The notes: generated by a model not told the origin, from the letters alone. A stretch of DNA of 14,462 bases from an uncultured Eubacteriales bacterium (GCA_905187655.1 CAJJIV010000018.1:1-14462); one strand, 5' to 3'. Counted from the stretch's first letter, positions 1 through 7,986 are shown. Numbers and translations are program-made.

Positions 1-26
1 ACAATTTTTGTTTTTTCGTCTGTCAT
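1..26 (-). CDS. Partial CDS, first 8 codons of an unidentified gene
   Basis: Only the start of this gene is inside the window; it runs leftwards off the edge. An ATG read on the minus strand from position 26 gives MTDEKTKI followed by an incomplete codon. It is preceded by a good ribosome binding site, AAAGGAG at 43-37, ten bases upstream of the ATG, and by a consensus-like promoter at 80-52. Nothing can be said about function from eight residues, apart from a charged, apparently non-secreted N-terminus. The promoter and ribosome binding site make it a likely real gene, separate from the DUF2207 gene upstream of it. Confidence 0.6.
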
Positions 27-51
27 CTTCTTTCCGCTCCTTTCGACCATA

Positions 52-80
52 ATTATATCTGAAAAAATCTCTTTTGTTAA
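52..80 (-). promoter_or_regulatory. Sigma-A type promoter for the partial left-edge gene
   Basis: On the minus strand there is a -35 box TTAACA (80-75), a 17-base spacer and a perfect -10 box TATAAT (57-52). Transcription would start near 45, leaving only about 19 bases of leader, which holds the AAAGGAG ribosome binding site. Seen directly in the sequence; activity is inferred. Confidence 0.65.
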
Positions 81-155
81 ATGTGCAAATTCAGGTGGTT
101 ATTGAATATTTGCTGAAAAACATTTAGAATATTTTTATCCTTGGTTTGTTTTATG

Positions 156-2099
156 TTACCAAGAACCGCCACCGCCACCGCCAAAGCCACCGCCACTAAA
201 GCCACCACCACTAAAACTACCATCACTTGAAGGGCTATGAGAGGAACTTGCAGAATTCATTGACCGATTAATTGAATTTGTAAGTGCAATTAAACTAAAA
301 TTATCAAAGGAAACTCCAATGTACCAAGAAGGTGGACTATTTACGATGTCATCAAATTTTGATATCCATTTTTTTGATACGCCTAGCACATATGTGTATG
401 GCAAAATATCATAAAAGTAACTAGGATTTTCTTCAACTAATTCTTCTAGTTTTGGCTTTTCGGCTAGTGTTAAAAATTGTTTAAAACCTTTAATTTTGCC
501 AAGCATTACTGCTCCATATTCAGTTCGTTTATTTACTTTTAACGCAACAAAATTTACAAGTATTGCAAGAGCAATGCATATGAAGAAAAAGACCGAACAT
601 ATTGTAAGTCCCTTAAAAACTATTTCTAAAGTTGAATGAATTACAAACGATAAAAAGCCCAAAATAAATAGAATAATTGGCATAGGCTTTGGGTCAAAAA
701 TCTTATATAGTATTGTCATAAAGGTGACCAAAAAGATGAATACAAAACAGCACGCCAGTATTGTTGAATAAGCTTTAATAACGATGCTAGGTATTAAAAT
801 AGACCAAATAAACAAGAACATTGCAAGAATTACGCCAATAACTAAAAATGCATTATTAACTTTTGCTAAGATTTTTTTCTTTTCAGAAGATTTGTTCTTA
901 TTTTTAATAACGGCATTTGTTGTAAGGTAAAAGTCTGTTTTAACTTCTTCGGCGGTAGTTGTTGATTTGCCCGTTGGGAAAAGACCGTTCATAACAAGTT
1001 TTTCGTTTTTGTTATTGCCATCATAATCTTTAAGTTTGTAGAAAATTATTTTACTTTTTGTTGTTTTACCTTTCTTTGTGGTTTGAGCTCGTTCTTCTAT
1101 ACTTATATAGCCCTTATTTGCAAGAAAAATTATTAAAGAAGAAACATCAGAAGCATTAACTTTTCCTTTAAACAAAAATGCAAGATCTAAACTATTTAAG
1201 TTGTCTGGCGGATAAAAGGTAATAGGTTCTACAAGATTGTTTTTAGTAAAGATAAATGCAAAAACAAAGTAAATAATTGCTACTAATATTGGAACAATAC
1301 AATAAACTATTGTTAAAGTCTTGTTCATAAAGGAAGCATTTTTAAAGTATCCATCAGGAAGTTCAATTTTAATTGTAAAGGCTTCGCCGGCATTTAAAAT
1401 TGTATTCAATTTTCCGCTAATAGTGTTTCCTGTTACTGTATATTCCACATTGGCATATGTACTGTTATGTGTATTACCAGATGCAAATTCAATTTTAGAA
1501 CTGTCAAAATCTTTAGGCATTGTTATGGTATATTCAACATTATTAACTCTAGTGTCCCATTCTGTTCCCACTAAATTAAAAAAGAAATAGTCGCTGTTTT
1601 CATATATGTCAGGACCGATACGATAATCATAACTAAAAGCATAAGTGTAATTTCCTGTTAATGTTTCGTTAGCATTACCAAATTTAAGAAAATAATAATC
1701 ATCTTCTTTGCCGGTAACACAATTTGTATTTTGTTGTATTTTAACATTGGAAATAACAGCGGTTATGGCTTTATATGCGCCATCTGGCATAAGTACTCTT
1801 GTATAAGTTGGTATTTTTCTATAAATTCCGTGTTTTGGTTGTAAAAAGTTTACATCAATAATTTCTGTTACATTAAAAATATTATTTTCATTTACAACTA
1901 TATCTAATTTATAGTTAGTAATTTCGTAATCACCATAAAATATGTCACCGCTTACTTCAGAGGATAGGGGGACAGACTCGGCAGTTGCAAAATTATTTGG
2001 TTCAATAAGTTTTGTTGCTGAAAAAGTTGCAAAAAGAGACAATACACTGCATATAAGCAGTGTAAGTGTAAAGAGATTCTTCTTAAAAAATTTTTTCAT
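156..2099 (-). CDS. DUF2207 (YciQ-like) membrane protein with Gly-rich C-terminus
   Basis: A 647-residue predicted membrane protein of the DUF2207 family. An N-terminal signal/anchor segment (about 8-28) is followed by an extracytoplasmic DUF2207 domain (about 55-250) with the typical YEITNYKLDIVV start and the HGIYRKIP motif near 90-97. TM helices lie near 261-284, 416-440, 445-466, 473-492 and 497-518. The conserved cytoplasmic motif ILPYTYVLGV sits at 565-574, followed by KKW. The tail is GGGFSGGGFGGGGGGSW, the low-complexity Gly/Ser/Trp ending common in this family. Biochemical function is unknown; the family often sits beside LemA, as here. It starts 2 bases after the lemA stop with no strong ribosome binding site of its own, so translational coupling to lemA is likely. 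No convincing terminator follows it. Confidence 0.9.
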   Translation of the reverse strand: MKKFFKKNLFTLTLLICSVLSLFATFSATKLIEPNNFATAESVPLSSEVSGDIFYGDYEITNYKLDIVVNENNIFNVTEIIDVNFLQPKHGIYRKIPTYTRVLMPDGAYKAITAVISNVKIQQNTNCVTGKEDDYYFLKFGNANETLTGNYTYAFSYDYRIGPDIYENSDYFFFNLVGTEWDTRVNNVEYTITMPKDFDSSKIEFASGNTHNSTYANVEYTVTGNTISGKLNTILNAGEAFTIKIELPDGYFKNASFMNKTLTIVYCIVPILVAIIYFVFAFIFTKNNLVEPITFYPPDNLNSLDLAFLFKGKVNASDVSSLIIFLANKGYISIEERAQTTKKGKTTKSKIIFYKLKDYDGNNKNEKLVMNGLFPTGKSTTTAEEVKTDFYLTTNAVIKNKNKSSEKKKILAKVNNAFLVIGVILAMFLFIWSILIPSIVIKAYSTILACCFVFIFLVTFMTILYKIFDPKPMPIILFILGFLSFVIHSTLEIVFKGLTICSVFFFICIALAILVNFVALKVNKRTEYGAVMLGKIKGFKQFLTLAEKPKLEELVEENPSYFYDILPYTYVLGVSKKWISKFDDIVNSPPSWYIGVSFDNFSLIALTNSINRSMNSASSSHSPSSDGSFSGGGFSGGGFGGGGGGSW

Positions 2100-2101
2100 T
2101 T

Positions 2102-2656
2102 TTAGAACTCAACTTTAACATTTTGTCTTTGAACATCAGTTGCTTCAAACATTTTATAAGTTTGATAATTAAACATTTTGGCAACTAAGTTGCTTGGGAA
2201 CATCTGTACTTTGTTGTTTAGTTTTTTAACGGTTGCGTTATAATAACTTCTGGAACTTGCAATTTCAGACTCTATTTTTGAAAGTTGTTCATTTAAATCT
2301 AAGAAGTTTGCATTTGCTTTAAGGTCTGGATATGCTTCTGCAAGTGCCATAATTCTATTAATTGCACCTGTTAATTTGTTATTTGCATCAACTTTGTCGT
2401 TTACACTAAGAGAACTATAAGGTTTGTTTCTTAATTCAACAATTTGATTTAATGCACTAGTTTCGTGCTTTGCATACCCCTTAACAGTTGATACAAGGTT
2501 TGGAATTAAGTCCCATCTTTTAGTTAAGTATACATCCATAGTAGAAAAACCTTCATCTGCTGAATTTTTTAATTTTACTAAACTATTGTGTACGCAAACA
2601 ATGTATAAAAGAATTAATACAATAATTCCACCAATAATTCCTAATGCTATCCACAT
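2102..2656 (-). CDS. lemA: LemA family protein
   Basis: A 184-residue LemA family protein, full length for the family. One N-terminal TM helix (about 2-22) is followed by the conserved LemA helical domain: NSLVKLKNSADEGFSTMDVY near 24-43 and the family motif KRWDLIPNLVSTVKGY from about 46. The rest is long amphipathic helices ending with NVKVEF. LemA proteins are membrane-anchored with a four-helix bundle; their exact role is not settled. The start is fixed by a strong GAGGAG ribosome binding site at 2670-2665, eight bases upstream. It is first in a two-gene operon with the DUF2207 gene, a very common pairing. Confidence 0.95.
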   Translation of the reverse strand: MWIALGIIGGIIVLILLYIVCVHNSLVKLKNSADEGFSTMDVYLTKRWDLIPNLVSTVKGYAKHETSALNQIVELRNKPYSSLSVNDKVDANNKLTGAINRIMALAEAYPDLKANANFLDLNEQLSKIESEIASSRSYYNATVKKLNNKVQMFPSNLVAKMFNYQTYKMFEATDVQRQNVKVEF

Positions 2657-2687
2657 AATTTTTTCTCCTCATAAATTCATTTTTTTT

Positions 2688-2716
2688 ATTATAACATTAT
2701 ACTATTCTTTTTACAA
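2688..2716 (-). promoter_or_regulatory. Candidate promoter for lemA-DUF2207 operon
   Basis: Minus strand: -35 TTGTAA (2716-2711), 17-base spacer, -10 TATAAT (2693-2688). A second TATAAT overlaps the spacer at 2701-2696, but its best -35, TTGAAT at 2726-2721, is 19 bases away. Either would give a short leader with the GAGGAG ribosome binding site. The surrounding bases are very AT-rich, so chance matches are possible. Confidence 0.5.
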
Positions 2717-2768
2717 ATAAATTCAATGAATAAATGGTTGCATAAAAAATTTGCCCCATAAAACTCTT

Positions 2769-3626
2769 TTATATAAAATTTTTATAACAATTAAATTTGT
2801 ATGGCGAAGAATAAACTGGACTATAAATATATTTGCCACTATAAGAAAAACTTGCAGAGTGAATACCATCTTGGTCCATATAATAATAGGTATTACCATC
2901 TTCGTATAAAAAGATAGCTACATGTCTATCGGTTGAGTTTACATTGTTTCCGGTAATTCTATCAGCTATCATAGTGCCACAGTTTAAATTATGTGGGCTT
3001 GTTATTTTGCATGTGTTTTGAAACCCACCTGCATAGCCATATAAGGAATTTAGCCCAGCGACATTTTGTGGTGAAGTTTTGTTTACATTGTAACAAGCAA
3101 TAGAAAAGGTCAGCCTAACAAAGCCAAAACAATCGGTATAAATTTTTTGTCCAGAATTGATTCTGACAATTGCACTTTCTAACGAATAATATTGTTTATG
3201 TGCGCTACCTGCGTTGTTTGTGTAAGATAAACTATAATAATGGTAGTCATTTTCATACACGATTGTATTAGACTGCAAAATTTGTAGACCAATTTTTGCA
3301 ACAAGTTTTTTGTAATTATCGGTGCTTGAAGAAGAAAGTTTATTTGTCGCGTTTAAGAAAGCTGATTGATATTCTCCATCTAGCATAATTTTAAGTGGTG
3401 AATTGTTAACTAAATAATTAGGAGTGTTACTTTTTGTGCTATAAGTTGCATCATTGGAGTTCGTATTTGTAGTTTGCGCGCTCTCAGTGTTTATAGAGTG
3501 CTCTGAAACTTGTGTTTTAACTGAACCAATAAATCCAAAATGTGAACAAAACCAAATCACACCAATAAGGATTATTGATGCAATGATGTTAAAACCAAAT
3601 ATTTTAAGTCCCCCAACTTTTTTCAT
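2769..3626 (-). CDS. Membrane-anchored NlpC/P60-like cysteine hydrolase (divergent)
   Basis: A 285-residue protein with an N-terminal TM anchor (about 9-30), a Ser/Thr/Asn-rich linker (about 40-75) and an extracytoplasmic globular part. I read the C-terminal half as a divergent NlpC/P60 (papain-like) domain. YTDCFGFVRL at 163-172 matches the catalytic-Cys motif DCSG-[LF]-V (Cys166), CGTMIADR at 216-223 sits where the family has its GD-[LM] segment, and RHVAIFLYEDG at 234-244 matches the HVGIYLG strand carrying the catalytic His (His235). The third polar residue is not obvious. Family members usually cleave peptidoglycan stem peptides, so a wall hydrolase role is plausible but inferred. There is no good ribosome binding site before the ATG. 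It is transcribed divergently from the gene at 3739. Confidence 0.6.
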   Translation of the reverse strand: MKKVGGLKIFGFNIIASIILIGVIWFCSHFGFIGSVKTQVSEHSINTESAQTTNTNSNDATYSTKSNTPNYLVNNSPLKIMLDGEYQSAFLNATNKLSSSSTDNYKKLVAKIGLQILQSNTIVYENDYHYYSLSYTNNAGSAHKQYYSLESAIVRINSGQKIYTDCFGFVRLTFSIACYNVNKTSPQNVAGLNSLYGYAGGFQNTCKITSPHNLNCGTMIADRITGNNVNSTDRHVAIFLYEDGNTYYYMDQDGIHSASFSYSGKYIYSPVYSSPYKFNCYKNFI

Positions 3627-3633
3627 ACTTAAA

Positions 3634-3648
3634 GTTTATCATATAAAC
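3634..3648. repeat. 15-bp palindrome just upstream of the NlpC/P60-like gene
   Basis: GTTTAT-cat-ATAAAC, two perfect 6-base arms around three bases, ends 8 bases before the start codon of the minus-strand gene. It overlaps the likely promoter (TTGAAT, then 17 bases, then TAAACT on the minus strand). It could be an operator or a chance AT-rich palindrome. Confidence 0.35.
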
Positions 3649-3682
3649 AAGATAAATTCAATAGTTAGGGATAAAAATGTAG

Positions 3683-3712
3683 TTGCGTATGGTGCTGATA
3701 ATATGATATAAT
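3683..3712 (+). promoter_or_regulatory. Extended -10 promoter for the 3739-6627 gene group
   Basis: A perfect extended -10 element, TGATATAAT (3704-3712), with a weak -35 TTGCGT at 3683-3688 and an 18-base spacer. Transcription would start near 3719. A GGGG ribosome binding site lies at 3728-3731 and the ATG at 3739. No other clear promoter is visible before the DUF4097 gene or fhs, so this one may serve all three. Confidence 0.6.
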
Positions 3713-3738
3713 TAGTAAAAACAGATAGGGGAAATATA

Positions 3739-4026
3739 ATGTTGTATTATGTTCTGTCTAATTTATTAGATGATAATGATACTCTTGCTGCGCTAATTGC
3801 GATAGCTATAATCGTTATAGTTTTTTGCACTTGCATTATTGCTGTAAGCATTAAGTCAAGAAAAGAACAAAAAAAAATTGAAGAAGAATTAAAACAGCGT
3901 AAACAAATAGAAGAACAAATAGCTAAAGAACAAGAAGAGAATCTGAATAAGCCAGAAGAATTAAATACAGAAAATAATAGTACTAAACAAGATGATAAAC
4001 AAGATATTATAATAAATAAAAAATAA
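3739..4026 (+). CDS. Small single-pass membrane protein with charged coiled-coil tail
   Basis: A 95-residue protein that I do not recognise. A short N-terminal part (1-15) is followed by one strongly hydrophobic TM segment (about 17-40). The rest is a highly charged tail rich in Lys, Glu and Gln (about 42-75), including KKIEEELKQRKQIEEQIAKE, with the look of a coiled coil. It ends in an Asn/Asp/Lys-rich low-complexity stretch. The positive charge just after the TM helix suggests the tail is cytoplasmic. The start is supported by GGGG seven bases upstream and an extended -10 promoter. It lies 66 bases before the DUF4097 lipoprotein gene (start at 4093), probably in the same transcript. Low complexity makes homology-based naming unsafe. 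Confidence 0.75.
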   Translation: MLYYVLSNLLDDNDTLAALIAIAIIVIVFCTCIIAVSIKSRKEQKKIEEELKQRKQIEEQIAKEQEENLNKPEELNTENNSTKQDDKQDIIINKK

Positions 4027-4079
4027 GGCAGTTCATATCTTGAGAGAAACCTTTAAATTTCACAAAAGGAAAACATAAT

Positions 4080-4086
4080 GGGAGGG
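4080..4086 (+). promoter_or_regulatory. Ribosome binding site that decides the DUF4097 start
   Basis: GGGAGGG lies six bases before the ATG at 4093. An in-frame ATG at 4078 overlaps this ribosome binding site and has none of its own, so 4093 is the better start. Confidence 0.8.
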
Positions 4087-4092
4087 CAAATT

Positions 4093-4971
4093 ATGAAGAA
4101 TATAAAAAAGATTGTTGCAATAATTGGTATAATTTGTTGTCTTCCAATATTTCTAGTTGGTTGTGGTAAATCGGTATATAATTACGAAAATGCTGAAGAG
4201 TATAGTGTTGGAGATGTTACTCTTGAAGAAAAAGTCCTTAATAGTATTAATATAAATTGGGTAGATGGGTCGGTAAAGATTATTAAAGATGAGAACATAA
4301 CGACAATAATGGTTAAAGAATCTAGTACAAAGGCTCTTAAAGAAGAAGACAAATTAAGATACTTGTGCAAAGATGGCACTCTTAATATAATGTATCGTGA
4401 GTCTAGTACTAAAAGTGTAAATATTAATAAGAACAAAGAACTGCTTATTATGGTTCCTGCAGATGACTCTATAACAAAAAAAATAACTATTAAGACAATT
4501 TCTGCAAGTGTTGAGGTAAATGGAATTAAAACCGAAGAAACATTAATTAAAACAACTAGTGGTAATACAGATGTTATAAATTGCTGTATAAGCAATACTC
4601 AGATTTCTTCAACTAGCGGAAAAATTAAACTAGGTGGAGGAGCCTTGTTTGATTTAAAAATAACATCGGTGTCTGGAGGGATTTATGCTGAACAATTTAT
4701 AAATAACAATGTTAACGTAGAGAACATCTCAGGAAGCACTATTTTGTGTTACAACGGTGGTTTGCCAACGGCGGTAACAATACAATCTACATCGGGTAAC
4801 GTGACAGTAAAATTACCAGAAACTATTTCTGGTTTTGCTTTAAACAGCAGTACAACGGTTGGAATTATTAGTTGCGATTTTAAACTTAGCACCAATAATG
4901 TATTTGGAGATGGAAGTAGGCAACTTAATATAACTACCGTTAGTGGTGGAATAAATATTAAAAAAGTTTAG
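4093..4971 (+). CDS. DUF4097 family lipoprotein (beta-strand repeat)
   Basis: A 292-residue predicted lipoprotein. The signal peptide MKNIKKIVAIIGIICC ends in a lipobox LVGC (21-24), so Cys24 should be lipidated and the protein anchored to the outer face of the membrane. The C-terminal part (about 130-292) has DUF4097-type repeats. Ser-Gly turns recur at 156, 175, 194, 213 and 234, that is 19, 19, 19 and 21 residues apart, with a last one at 284; each is flanked by short alternating hydrophobic strands, as in TTSGNTDV, STSGKIKL, SVSGGIYA and STSGNVTV. This implies a right-handed beta-helix-like stack. DUF4097 proteins are thought to be adhesin-like or envelope-stress related; the exact function is unknown. 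The next gene, fhs, starts 15 bases after the stop, so the two are likely co-transcribed although their jobs look unrelated. Confidence 0.85.
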   Translation: MKNIKKIVAIIGIICCLPIFLVGCGKSVYNYENAEEYSVGDVTLEEKVLNSININWVDGSVKIIKDENITTIMVKESSTKALKEEDKLRYLCKDGTLNIMYRESSTKSVNINKNKELLIMVPADDSITKKITIKTISASVEVNGIKTEETLIKTTSGNTDVINCCISNTQISSTSGKIKLGGGALFDLKITSVSGGIYAEQFINNNVNVENISGSTILCYNGGLPTAVTIQSTSGNVTVKLPETISGFALNSSTTVGIISCDFKLSTNNVFGDGSRQLNITTVSGGINIKKV

Positions 4972-4986
4972 AGTAGGGAGGCAATT

Positions 4987-6627
4987 ATGAAAACTGACAT
5001 TGAAATTGCAAGAGAAGTTAAACCCCACAAGATTACTTCAGTGGCAAAAAGTTTAGGAGTAAATAGGTCCGATTTGATTCTGTATGGAGATTACAAAGCA
5101 AAAATTTCGGCAAAACCAATGGATAATCCTAAAGGCAAGTTAATTTTAGTGACAGCAATTAACCCAACAAAGGCAGGCATTGGCAAAACAACAGTTTCAA
5201 TTGGTTTGGCTGATGCTTTTAAATTAAACAAAAAAAGTGTTTGTTTGGCACTAAGAGAACCGTCGCTTGGGCCGGTATTTGGCACCAAGGGTGGTGCAAC
5301 GGGTGGTGGATATAGCCAAGTTATTCCTATGGAAGATATTAATCTTCATTTTAATGGTGACTTTCATGCAATTACAAGTGCAAATAATCTACTATGCAGT
5401 TTAATTGACAACCATATTTTTCAAGGAAATGAGTTAAATATTGACCCTAAGAATATTTTATTTAGAAGATGTATGGATCTTAATGAACGGGCACTTAGAG
5501 ACATTGATTGTAATACAACCTATGATCGAAAAGAAAGATTTGTTATAACAGCGGCAAGTGAAATTATGGCAATTATGTGCCTTGCGACAAATTTGGTAGA
5601 TTTAAAACAACGGCTTGGAAACGTTATGGTTGCTTTAAATAAGCGTGGAGAACCAATTTATGCTCGTGATTTGCACGCTGAAGAAAGTATGGCAATTTTA
5701 CTTAAAGATGCTCTAAAGCCAAATTTAGTTCAAACATTAATTGGCACTCCAGCAATAATTCACTGTGGACCTTTCGCTAATATTGCCCATGGTTGTAATT
5801 CAATCTTGGCAACTCGACTTGCTATGTCTTATGCTGATTATTGTATTACCGAAGCTGGGTTTGGGGCTGATCTTGGAGCTGAAAAATTTTTAGATTTTAA
5901 ATGTCGAATTGCCAATTTTAAGCCTAATTGTGTTGTTTTGGTTGCAACAATAAGAGCATTAAAGCTACATGGCGGAGAAAGCCAAGACAATTTGGCAGAA
6001 GAAAATCTTGATGCACTTAAAAATGGTATTTGCCATTTGAGACATCATATTAATGTGCTTAAAAATGTATATAAAATTCCTTACGTTGTTACGCTTAATA
6101 AATATGCAACAGATACCCCAAAAGAAATAGAATTAGTTAAACAAGAACTAAAAGATAGCGATATTATTGTTAATGATGTTTGGGGCAAAGGCGGAAAAGG
6201 GGCAAATGAACTTATGCAGGCCGTTATAAGCAAGTGTGAAGAAGACAATAGTAAATTTAGTTTTGCATATAAACTTAATGATTCAGTAGAAAATAAAATT
6301 TTAGACATTGTTAAAAAGGTGTATGGTGGAAAATCTGTTACTTTTACCGAACAAGCAAAGTTCGCATTAAAAACAATAAAAAAAGAAAAATTAGAAGGCT
6401 TGCCAATTATAATGGCAAAAACCCAATTTAGTCTGTCGGCAGACAAAGATTTAATTGGTGCACCATCTAACTTTAATGTAGAAGTTAAAGATATTGAAAT
6501 TAGAACTGGTGCGGGATTTTTGGTAGTTGTATGCGGAAATATTTTACTTATGCCAGCACTTGGCAAAAAGCCAGCAGCACTTGGAATGACAATAGACAAA
6601 AACGAAGTTATAAGTGGTTTGTTTTAA
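4987..6627 (+). CDS. fhs: Formate--tetrahydrofolate ligase
   Basis: A 546-residue formyltetrahydrofolate synthetase (usual length about 555). It makes 10-formyl-THF from formate, THF and ATP in the cytoplasm, feeding purine and initiator fMet-tRNA synthesis, and the Wood-Ljungdahl methyl branch where present. Family landmarks are clear: LREPSLGPVFGTKGGATGGG (89-108), VIPMEDINLHF (112-122), GDFHAITSANNLL (124-136), FANIAHGCNS, TEAGFGADLGAEKFLDFKCR, VRALKMHGG-type ATIRALKLHGG, and the C-terminal ending ISGLF. The nucleotide-binding loop reads PTKAGIGKTT (60-69); as I recall it, the family norm is TPAGEGKTT, so Glu is replaced by Ile65 and Pro by Lys62. IHCGPF replaces the usual IHGGPF. The start is supported by GGGAGG at 4976-4981. 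The gene ends at a strong bidirectional terminator. Confidence 0.95.
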   Translation: MKTDIEIAREVKPHKITSVAKSLGVNRSDLILYGDYKAKISAKPMDNPKGKLILVTAINPTKAGIGKTTVSIGLADAFKLNKKSVCLALREPSLGPVFGTKGGATGGGYSQVIPMEDINLHFNGDFHAITSANNLLCSLIDNHIFQGNELNIDPKNILFRRCMDLNERALRDIDCNTTYDRKERFVITAASEIMAIMCLATNLVDLKQRLGNVMVALNKRGEPIYARDLHAEESMAILLKDALKPNLVQTLIGTPAIIHCGPFANIAHGCNSILATRLAMSYADYCITEAGFGADLGAEKFLDFKCRIANFKPNCVVLVATIRALKLHGGESQDNLAEENLDALKNGICHLRHHINVLKNVYKIPYVVTLNKYATDTPKEIELVKQELKDSDIIVNDVWGKGGKGANELMQAVISKCEEDNSKFSFAYKLNDSVENKILDIVKKVYGGKSVTFTEQAKFALKTIKKEKLEGLPIIMAKTQFSLSADKDLIGAPSNFNVEVKDIEIRTGAGFLVVVCGNILLMPALGKKPAALGMTIDKNEVISGLF

Positions 6628-6628
6628 T

Positions 6629-6664
6629 AAAAAAGCATATTAGAAAAATCTAATATGCTTTTTT
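6629..6664. terminator. Bidirectional rho-independent terminator between fhs and rlmD
   Basis: A perfect 16-bp stem (6629-6644 pairing with 6649-6664) encloses an AAAA loop. The core is GCATATTAGA/TCTAATATGC, flanked by an A-run on one side and a T-run on the other, so it can end transcription from both convergent genes. It touches the stop codon of the minus-strand methyltransferase gene. Confidence 0.92.
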
Positions 6665-7986
6665 TATTCTTTTTTAACAAGACAAGCTAAGCTTTCAACG
6701 TGTGCAGTTTGAGGAAACATATCATAGGCATTTATAAATTTTAACATATATCCAGAATCCGTTAATAATTTAACATCTCTAGACAATGTGGCTGGGTCAC
6801 AAGAAACATAAATAATTTTTTGCGTATTTGCATTAATCAGTGCATCAATAATACATTTTTCAACACCTTTTCGGGGTGGGTCTAAAACAACTATGCTATT
6901 TTTTTGTTTGTTTATTATTTGCGGTATTATGGTAGCACAATCTCCGCATATATTTATTAAATTTTCTATATTATTTGTTTGCTTAAGTTTGTTTGCGCTT
7001 TCTGTGGCTTCTTTAACAATTTCTATGCCATAGCAACGCTTTGCTTTTTTACAAATTTGTGCTGAAAGCAAACCTGCGCCACTATAAGCATTTATAACAA
7101 CATCACTTGGCTGAATTTCTGCGAATATATCTGAATACAGTTCATCTTGAACGGCAAGATTTACCTGCATAAAGCTTGCATTGTTTACAGGATAGGTTAT
7201 TCCGTTGTTGTTAACAACAAGTTCCTTAAGACCATAAACATGCTTCCAGTTGTTGGATAAAATGCAATTGTTATTAAGTTTATTAATATTTAAATTAAGA
7301 CCAAAATTATTAAATTTGGTTTTAAGCTCGGCAACAAGGTCTTCTTGGTGTAATAATGTATCTGTTGTTATAACAATGGTAAATAAAAAATTGTCATTAA
7401 CTTCTCGTGCAACAATGTGTTTAATTGTACCTTTTTTTGTCGCTTCATTATAGCCTGTTATATTAAATTTCTTCATAAAACTTGATATACAGGAAATTAG
7501 ATCTTTAGTCCATTGCTTGCTAATAAGACAATCAGTTATTGGCAAAATATTATGCGTGTTTTTTCGGTATAAACCGATTTGGCCTTTCTCGTTAACTGGT
7601 AGGGCAATTTTATTTCGGTATCTGAATTTGTTTTTAGATACATACTTATTTATTTTTATATCTAGTCCAGCAATTTTTTTCATTAGGTGCGAGACTTTAT
7701 TCTTTTTAAAGTCAACTTGGAATGAGTCGCTCATATGTTGAAGGTCACAACCTCCACACATATTAAAGTATGTGCATTCAGGTGTTACTCTATTGCTGTT
7801 GTGGTTGGTTATATTGGTGGCTTTGCCTATTGAATATTTAGATTTTGTATTAATAATTACGCCAGTTATAATTTCTTCTGGTAAGACATATGGCACGAAA
7901 ACAACCTCGCCACCAATTTTAATGACACCATATGCATTATCATTCAAATCTACAACTGACTCTGTAAAAATACTATTTTTTTCCAT
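6664..7986 (-). CDS. rlmD: 23S rRNA (uracil-5)-methyltransferase, RlmD/RlmCD family
   Basis: A 440-residue SAM-dependent RNA m5U methyltransferase, counted from the ATG at 7986. Order of parts: a TRAM-like beta-barrel (about 5-60), with GVIKIGGEVVFVPYVLPEE at 20-38; a [4Fe-4S] site with Cys71-X5-Cys77-X2-Cys80 (CTYFNMCGGC) and the fourth ligand Cys153 (PITDC); then the Rossmann methyltransferase domain with NAYSGAGLLS (299-308), VVLDPPRKG and the nucleophile Cys396 in YVSCDPATLSRD. Glu431 in HVESLACL is the expected catalytic base. The target in relatives is U1939 (and U747) of 23S rRNA. The reading frame is open further upstream to TTG 8052 and ATG 8046, which would add a Lys/Arg-rich leader, but MEKNSIF fits where relatives begin; no start has a good ribosome binding site. 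It overlaps the upstream gene by 14 bases. Confidence 0.9.
   Translation of the reverse strand: MEKNSIFTESVVDLNDNAYGVIKIGGEVVFVPYVLPEEIITGVIINTKSKYSIGKATNITNHNSNRVTPECTYFNMCGGCDLQHMSDSFQVDFKKNKVSHLMKKIAGLDIKINKYVSKNKFRYRNKIALPVNEKGQIGLYRKNTHNILPITDCLISKQWTKDLISCISSFMKKFNITGYNEATKKGTIKHIVAREVNDNFLFTIVITTDTLLHQEDLVAELKTKFNNFGLNLNINKLNNNCILSNNWKHVYGLKELVVNNNGITYPVNNASFMQVNLAVQDELYSDIFAEIQPSDVVINAYSGAGLLSAQICKKAKRCYGIEIVKEATESANKLKQTNNIENLINICGDCATIIPQIINKQKNSIVVLDPPRKGVEKCIIDALINANTQKIIYVSCDPATLSRDVKLLTDSGYMLKFINAYDMFPQTAHVESLACLVKKE

Noticed and set aside
140..163. Inverted repeat CTTGGT...ACCAAG at the end of the DUF2207 gene
   Set aside because: Six-base stem with a 12-base loop and no U-run after it on the minus strand; not a convincing terminator.
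1321..1590. Open frame on the plus strand inside the DUF2207 gene
   Set aside because: Antisense shadow of a well-supported membrane protein gene; no ribosome binding site and no recognisable protein. The same applies to the other antisense frames inside fhs, rlmD, trxB, ung and the Ig-like gene.
3454..3711. Open frame on the plus strand over the start of the NlpC/P60-like gene
   Set aside because: Mostly antisense to that gene and runs through the divergent promoter region; no ribosome binding site.
4078..4092. Upstream ATG adding MGGQI to the DUF4097 lipoprotein
   Set aside because: This ATG overlaps the GGGAGGG ribosome binding site of the ATG at 4093, and a normal lipoprotein signal begins at 4093.
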